Assembly: GCA_902560625.1 (NCBI GenBank) | Contig: CACEMD010000002.1 | Coordinates: 62,001 to 126,000, forward strand | DNA length: 64,000 nt | Origin: an uncultured Pelagibacteraceae bacterium | GTDB lineage: Bacteria > Pseudomonadota > Alphaproteobacteria > Pelagibacterales > Pelagibacteraceae | Reading direction: 5' to 3' | Part shown: positions 59,663-64,000 of the stretch, piece after piece | Layout of the letters: every line of letters begins with the position of its first letter | How positions within the stretch are numbered: position 1 is the first letter of the stretch | Made by a program: the position numbers and the translations under genes | Notes under the pieces: model-generated | Told to the model about the DNA's origin: nothing | The model's input: the letters and a program-made list of their open reading frames with translations, nothing else | Database searches by the model: none

Positions 59663-60034
59663 CTAATAATTAATTTTAATCAAATTTTTTTTTAATTTAC
59701 CCTTATCAAATAACTCTAAGATTTCATTATAATTTTTGTTTTTTACCTGACTTGATTTAAATCCATATAAATTTAATTGATTTGTGATATTTAAAGCTTT
59801 AACAACTGCAATTGATGCCTTAATACTTGAAGATTTACCAGGTCCTTGATTAACTAAAATATTATTAATTTTATTGATATTTATATTGTTGCTTTTTAAA
59901 AAGTTAAAAAGTAAGCCCGTAAATTTATCAAAATTTTCTCTACTGTTACTAAATTCGTTAGTATATGATTTATTATCGTCTATGATTTTAAAAAAAACAT
60001 TATCTTTTGCAGCATCAATAATTAAAGTTATCAT
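59663..60034 (-). CDS. tsaB: TsaB-like protein, N-terminal half only
   Basis: TsaB supports TsaD in forming threonylcarbamoyladenosine at tRNA A37. 123 residues from ATG 60034 (MITLIIDAAKDNVFFKIID), about half the usual length. The ASKHA first-lobe pattern is kept (LVNQGPGKSSSIKASIAVVKAL), but the second lobe is missing and only 14 nt remain before fur, so no continuation is possible. The usual rimI neighbour is also absent. Its start overlaps the divergent deacetylase gene by 53 bp. Confidence 0.75.
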   Translation of the reverse strand: MITLIIDAAKDNVFFKIIDDNKSYTNEFSNSRENFDKFTGLLFNFLKSNNININKINNILVNQGPGKSSSIKASIAVVKALNITNQLNLYGFKSSQVKNKNYNEILELFDKGKLKKNLIKINY

Positions 60035-61040
60035 TATATTAATTTTTACTTTTAATTCTAATGCAGAAGAAAATAATAGCAAATATTATAGTGAAGATAG
60101 AGGTGTTATTTCTTTAATGTACCATAGATTTAATGAAGATAAATACCCTTCTACCAATATTCAAATGAATGTTTTTAAGGAACATATAAATAAAATTAAA
60201 GGCCATAAAATAAATTTTTATAACCCTTTGGATTTTGCAGAAAATTATAACAAATCAAAAGTAAATAAGAAAATTTTATTAACAATTGATGATGCATTCT
60301 CCTCTTTTTATAAAAATGCATGGCCTTTTTTAAAACAAAATAAAATTCCTTTTATTTTGTTTGTATCAACGGATCCAGTAGGAAAAAAAGGATATATGAC
60401 TTGGGAGCAGATAAGAGAAGTAGAAAAAGAGACATTTGCTTTTATTGGTAATCATTCACATTCACATGAATACATGATTGAATTTGACTCTTTTAAATTT
60501 CAAAATGATATAAATAAATCAATAAAGATTTTTGAAAAAGAACTAGGTTATAATCCTATATTTTTTTCATACCCATTTGGAGAGTACAGTCTCAAACAAA
60601 AAAATTTCATAAAAAAAAAATTCAAATTTGCATTCGGCCAACATTCAGGGGTTATTGATATAAATAAAGATAAATTTGAAATACCAAGATTTCCAATAAA
60701 TGAAAAATATGGAGATCTAGAAAGATTTCAATTTTTAATTAAATTACTTCCACTACAATATGATAACATTTTCCCTGAAGATAAATTAATTCTTTCAAAA
60801 GATAACCCTCCTAAAACATATATTAATTTTTTCAGTAAACAAAAAAATTTAGATAAAATAAATTGTTATTCTAATGAAGGTAATGATTGGAAAAAAACAA
60901 ATTTAAAAATTATTGACAATAAATTATTTATAAATTTTTCTGAAAAATTTTTATTTAGAAGAGGAAGAATTAATTGTTCTTTAAATGATGAAGAAGGCTG
61001 GAAGTGGCTTGGAATTCAATTTACAATCAGGCTAGATTAG
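59982..61040 (+). CDS. Polysaccharide deacetylase (NodB-type), exported
   Basis: Probable carbohydrate esterase 4 acting in the periplasm. 352 residues from ATG 59982, chosen because it gives a signal peptide (SIIKVIIILIFTFNSNA, then EE). The same frame is open back to 59874. NodB motifs: LTIDDAFSSF (metal-binding DD), NHSHSHEYM (H-x-H-x-H) and SYPFGEY. A C-terminal extension of about 110 residues is unrecognised. Overlaps tsaB at its start and the Bax-type gene at its stop. Confidence 0.78.
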   Translation: MILKKTLSFAASIIKVIIILIFTFNSNAEENNSKYYSEDRGVISLMYHRFNEDKYPSTNIQMNVFKEHINKIKGHKINFYNPLDFAENYNKSKVNKKILLTIDDAFSSFYKNAWPFLKQNKIPFILFVSTDPVGKKGYMTWEQIREVEKETFAFIGNHSHSHEYMIEFDSFKFQNDINKSIKIFEKELGYNPIFFSYPFGEYSLKQKNFIKKKFKFAFGQHSGVIDINKDKFEIPRFPINEKYGDLERFQFLIKLLPLQYDNIFPEDKLILSKDNPPKTYINFFSKQKNLDKINCYSNEGNDWKKTNLKIIDNKLFINFSEKFLFRRGRINCSLNDEEGWKWLGIQFTIRLD

Positions 61041-62165
61041 ACTTTTAAGTTTTTTACTCTTTGGAAGTATTTTTGCATCATCAAAATCTTTTAAAGAATT
61101 TTGCTCTATAATTTTTTTAAGTACCTTAATATATTCTGTTCCAGTTTCTGCATAATTTTCAAGATATTCAACCAGTTTTAAACTATCAAGATCTTCATTA
61201 TTATCTCTCAAGATTGCTCTTTGCTTCCTAAAACTTTTATAACCTGAGTGAGTGTTTAAATTTCTTTGATAAGCTCTTACAGACGCTTTTAAAACTTTGA
61301 ATTTCATAACTTTGTGAGAAGATTCGCTGCTGGCCGCTAATGGTTTAATTCCATCTCCAGAGTAAGTCCATTGACCATATAAAGCATTTCCCTCTATAGC
61401 AAATCTTGACGTACCCCATCCTGTTTCTTTAGCAGCTTGTGCTATAGCAAGTGATACTGGGATTACGTCCATCCTAATCTTTAGTGTTGAAAGATCGTTT
61501 TTAATTACACCATACTGTTTAAACTTTTCCGCTATCCATTTTTTCTCAGATTCAGAGTTGTTATTTTTATTTAAAACCGTAAATAATCTTTTTCTATCTA
61601 GTTTTATTCTTGCATTTTCCTCCAGAATAAGTGGCAAAACAATTTTAATAAAAAGATCTTTCCTTTTTTTTGAGCTTTCTATTTTTTTAATTTCAACAGG
61701 TAAAAGATTTATCTCAATTGGTTTTACAATTTTGTTATTTCTTATTTTTTTTAAATCATAGCTCAAATCTTCAAAAAGTTGATCTAATGTCGAGGCACTA
61801 AGCCTCACAGAATTTTCAGGAGTTTCATTTAATTGAAATATATCATCAAACAAATTTTTCCTATCAAGTTCTTCATCTAAACTGAAAGGTATTCCATTTT
61901 GAGCATTTAAAATTATTTTTTCTAAATCAAATTTTGACTTATTTTGAATCTCTATAGGCTTTTTTAAAACTTTAGATATATAAACTGTACTTGTAGGTAA
62001 AATTGAAAAAAAGACTATAACAAAAAAACTTAGTAATAAAGTTTTATATATATTTATAATTTGTTCATTGGACTTTTTTTTTTTAATTTTGCTAATCTTG
62101 AATCCTCTATACAACAGGTTTTTCCTTATATCTTTTAATTTAAGTTTGTGAATATTGCTTATCAT
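61032..62165 (-). CDS. Bax-type glucosaminidase-domain protein
   Basis: 377 residues. Basic N-terminus, one membrane helix near 40-62, a charged middle region and a C-terminal glucosaminidase/lysozyme-fold domain: IAQAAKETGWGTSRFAIEGNALYGQW (in part; catalytic Glu in KETGWG), then RAYQRNLNTHSGYKSFR. Inner-membrane-anchored periplasmic hydrolase probably acting on peptidoglycan. Convergent with the deacetylase, stops overlapping by 9 nt. Confidence 0.85.
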   Translation of the reverse strand: MISNIHKLKLKDIRKNLLYRGFKISKIKKKKSNEQIINIYKTLLLSFFVIVFFSILPTSTVYISKVLKKPIEIQNKSKFDLEKIILNAQNGIPFSLDEELDRKNLFDDIFQLNETPENSVRLSASTLDQLFEDLSYDLKKIRNNKIVKPIEINLLPVEIKKIESSKKRKDLFIKIVLPLILEENARIKLDRKRLFTVLNKNNNSESEKKWIAEKFKQYGVIKNDLSTLKIRMDVIPVSLAIAQAAKETGWGTSRFAIEGNALYGQWTYSGDGIKPLAASSESSHKVMKFKVLKASVRAYQRNLNTHSGYKSFRKQRAILRDNNEDLDSLKLVEYLENYAETGTEYIKVLKKIIEQNSLKDFDDAKILPKSKKLKSLI

Positions 62166-62183
62166 GCTTTTATCTAATTTACT

Positions 62184-62732
62184 TTAAATTGCTAATACTT
62201 CTTTTACTTCTGGAATATAATGACACAAAAGATTCTGAACTCCTTTCTTTAGTGTCATAGTTGAACTTGGGCAACCTGAGCAACTTCCCTGTAATTTAAC
62301 TTTTACAATTCCATTACTAAATTCTTGAAATTTTATATCACCGCCATCTCTTGCAACTGCAGGACGAATTTTAGTATCGAGTATTTTAATGATTTTTTTT
62401 TCCACCTCTTTTAGGTCACCACTTTCCTCTCCATTTGATTCATGATCAATTACAATTTCATTTTCATTTTCATTCGAATAGTAATCATTAATAAAAGATT
62501 TTATAATATGTTTAATCTCTTCCCAATCTGTATCTTCTTTTTTATTAACTGATAAATAATCCTTAGTTAAAAAAATACTTTTAACTCCATCTACAGACAT
62601 TATATTTCTTACTAATTCATTATCGGTCTGACTTTTTTCAAAAATTTCAATAACACCTTCGTTCAAAACTTTTTTTCCTGGAATAAACTTTAGAGAGTTT
62701 GGGTTTGGAGTATTTTCAGTTTGTATAAACAT
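62184..62732 (-). CDS. nfuA: NfuA/NifU-type Fe-S scaffold
   Basis: Carrier that delivers [4Fe-4S] clusters. 182 residues: an N-terminal Nfu-N domain (FIQTENTPNPNSLKFIPG) and a C-terminal NifU-like domain with ARDGGDIKF and the cluster-binding C-x-x-C in GSCSGCPSST. It follows trpS by 47 nt. Confidence 0.95.
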   Translation of the reverse strand: MFIQTENTPNPNSLKFIPGKKVLNEGVIEIFEKSQTDNELVRNIMSVDGVKSIFLTKDYLSVNKKEDTDWEEIKHIIKSFINDYYSNENENEIVIDHESNGEESGDLKEVEKKIIKILDTKIRPAVARDGGDIKFQEFSNGIVKVKLQGSCSGCPSSTMTLKKGVQNLLCHYIPEVKEVLAI

Positions 62733-62779
62733 AATTGATATATAATTATATATTTTATAATTTAAAGATTAAAATTGCC

Positions 62780-63781
62780 TCAAAAACCAACAATTTTTTT
62801 CATTTCATCAACTTTTTTTGATGCGATTGCATTTGCTCTTTCAGCTCCCTCTTTCAAAACATCATCAATATATTTTGAATCTTTTTGTATATTTTTCATT
62901 TTTTGTGAAACAGGTGATAATTTTTCGATTAATAAATCTGAAAGTTTATTTTTAAATTCTGAAAAGTTTCTACCACTAAATTCATTAAGTGTTTTAGTTA
63001 AGTCTTGATTATTTAGACTTGAATAAATTCCGAATAAATTTTCTGCTTCAGGTCTCTTTTTTAACTCTTCCTGATTTTCGGGGAGCGGGTGATTATCGGT
63101 TTTAGCTTTTTTTATTTTACTTACTATGGAGTCCTTATCATCATTAAGATTAATTCGACTAAAGTCTGATGGATCTGATTTGCTCATTTTTTTTGTTCCA
63201 TCTTTTAAACTCATAATTCTTGAAAAATTTTTTTTTATTAATGGTTCAGGTACCCTTAAGAAATTTGGTGCTTTAAAATCTAGATTAAATTTCTGAGCAA
63301 TGTCTCTGCAAAGCTCTAAATGTTGTTTTTGATCTTCACCAACTGGAACATGAGTTGTATCATATAGTAAGATGTCAGCTGCCATCAATACTGGATAAAT
63401 GTAAAGTCCAACACTTGCTTTTTCTTTATCTTTTCCTGCTTTTTCTTTAAATTGTGTCATTCTGTTTAACCAACCCATGCGAGCTACACAGCTTAATAAC
63501 CATGACCCTTCAGAATGTGATTTTACTAGAGATTGATTAAATATTATGCTTTTTTTATAGTCTAATCCGCTTGCAAGAAATGCAGCAGTAGTTTCTCTTA
63601 TATTTTTTTTTAAAGCAACTGGATCTTGCTTTGTTGTAAGTGCGTGTAGATCTACTACACAATAAATACACTCATTCTGATCTTCATTTTGTAAATCTAC
63701 AAAATTTCTAATAGCACCAATATAATTCCCTAAATGAAGATTACCAGTTGGCTGAACTCCAGAAAAAATTTTTTTACTCAT
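62780..63781 (-). CDS. trpS: Tryptophan-tRNA ligase
   Basis: Charges tRNA-Trp; class I synthetase. 333 residues. The HIGH motif is LHLGNY in [16 protein letters not shown], and the KMSKS motif is exact in KKMSKSDPS near residue 200. 6 nt after murJ, the common alphaproteobacterial murJ-trpS pairing. Confidence 0.97.
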   Translation of the reverse strand: MSKKIFSGVQPTGNLHLGNYIGAIRNFVDLQNEDQNECIYCVVDLHALTTKQDPVALKKNIRETTAAFLASGLDYKKSIIFNQSLVKSHSEGSWLLSCVARMGWLNRMTQFKEKAGKDKEKASVGLYIYPVLMAADILLYDTTHVPVGEDQKQHLELCRDIAQKFNLDFKAPNFLRVPEPLIKKNFSRIMSLKDGTKKMSKSDPSDFSRINLNDDKDSIVSKIKKAKTDNHPLPENQEELKKRPEAENLFGIYSSLNNQDLTKTLNEFSGRNFSEFKNKLSDLLIEKLSPVSQKMKNIQKDSKYIDDVLKEGAERANAIASKKVDEMKKIVGF

Positions 63782-63787
63782 ATTTTG

Positions 63788-64000
63788 TTAATACTTTAAT
63801 TTAATATCTGAAATTTTAAAAGCTTTTGTAAGTATTGATATAATTATATATGCAACAAATGTTATGATTACTAACAGCATTATCACTAAAAGTTTATATT
63901 CATTTTCATATAATAATCTATTTGAGTAATAATCAATTAAATTATAAAAAAATATTGAAGTAATTATCGTTGACATAAATATTTTTAATAAATTGTTAAT
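63788..64000 (-). CDS. murJ: Lipid II flippase MurJ, C-terminal end (cut by window edge)
   Basis: The frame is open to the window end and gives about 70 residues with two membrane helices, ending ILTKAFKISDIKLKY. The final helix and the KxSDxK-type end resemble MurJ (MviN). The gene order, directly before trpS, supports this. An internal ATG at 63976 is not the true start. Confidence 0.75.
   Translation of the reverse strand: MNNLLKIFMSTIITSIFFYNLIDYYSNRLLYENEYKLLVIMLLVIITFVAYIIISILTKAFKISDIKLKY

Overview
The window is a strongly AT-rich, very densely coded bacterial chromosome segment. The gene orders (metK-lnt-ybeY-phoH-miaB-fur, irr beside fabA-fabB-fabI, mutM/ubiE/ubiB/coaBC beside rpsT-dnaA, SUV3-type helicase-fdxA-carD, murJ-trpS) are alphaproteobacterial. 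The tiny intergenic gaps, lysine/isoleucine/asparagine-rich proteins and many overlapping stops and starts point to a streamlined SAR11 (Pelagibacterales) genome. This assignment is inferred from composition and synteny, not from a database search. I see no insertion sequences, prophage, CRISPR array or rRNA. Two tRNAs are present (Arg-ACG, Leu-CAA).

Layout. 1-8300 (minus): a glycosyltransferase gene runs by stop/start overlap into thrS-infC-rpmI-rplT-pheS-pheT-lepA, a translation operon. 8343-15039: a small hydrolase, then gltB-gltD (ammonium assimilation) on minus. 15213-18191: uppP, an EamA exporter, a gamma-butyrobetaine-hydroxylase-like oxygenase. 18392-23203 (plus): tRNA-Arg, a microprotein, a thioesterase, SUV3-like RNA helicase, TerB-like protein, ferredoxin and CarD. 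23208-25337 (minus): a self-contained mini-gene for a 24-residue Lys/Arg/Ala peptide, an acyl-CoA synthetase and tRNA-Leu. 25401-31850: yqaA-dsbB-coq7, HNH protein, esterase, argH, an LptM-like lipoprotein, lysA, plsC. 31837-36571: dnaN-dnaA, rpsT, mutM, ubiE. 36571-42799: ubiB, coaBC, a MoeB/ThiF protein, an SH3 protein, katG. 42892-47205: irr divergent from fabA-fabB-fabI, then several small membrane and basic proteins. 47218-60034 (minus): pnp-rpsO-rbfA-infB-nusA, then metK-lnt-ybeY-phoH-miaB-fur-tsaB. 59982-64000: polysaccharide deacetylase, Bax-type protein, nfuA, trpS and the end of murJ.

Functionally the window is mostly core housekeeping: translation, replication initiation, ubiquinone and fatty-acid synthesis, envelope biogenesis, nitrogen assimilation, and iron/peroxide control. 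The unusual material is small-scale: (i) the basic 24-residue mini-gene with its own promoter, 5' hairpin, ribosome site and terminator; (ii) two Fur-family-type palindromes 30 bp apart on the katG promoter, next to irr; (iii) a UUCG-loop terminator inside the apparent nusA leader; (iv) an A10 run that separates a MoeB-like protein from a better C-terminus in the next frame; (v) a half-length TsaB whose 5' end overlaps a divergent gene; and (vi) several microproteins, including an LptM-like lipoprotein before lysA.
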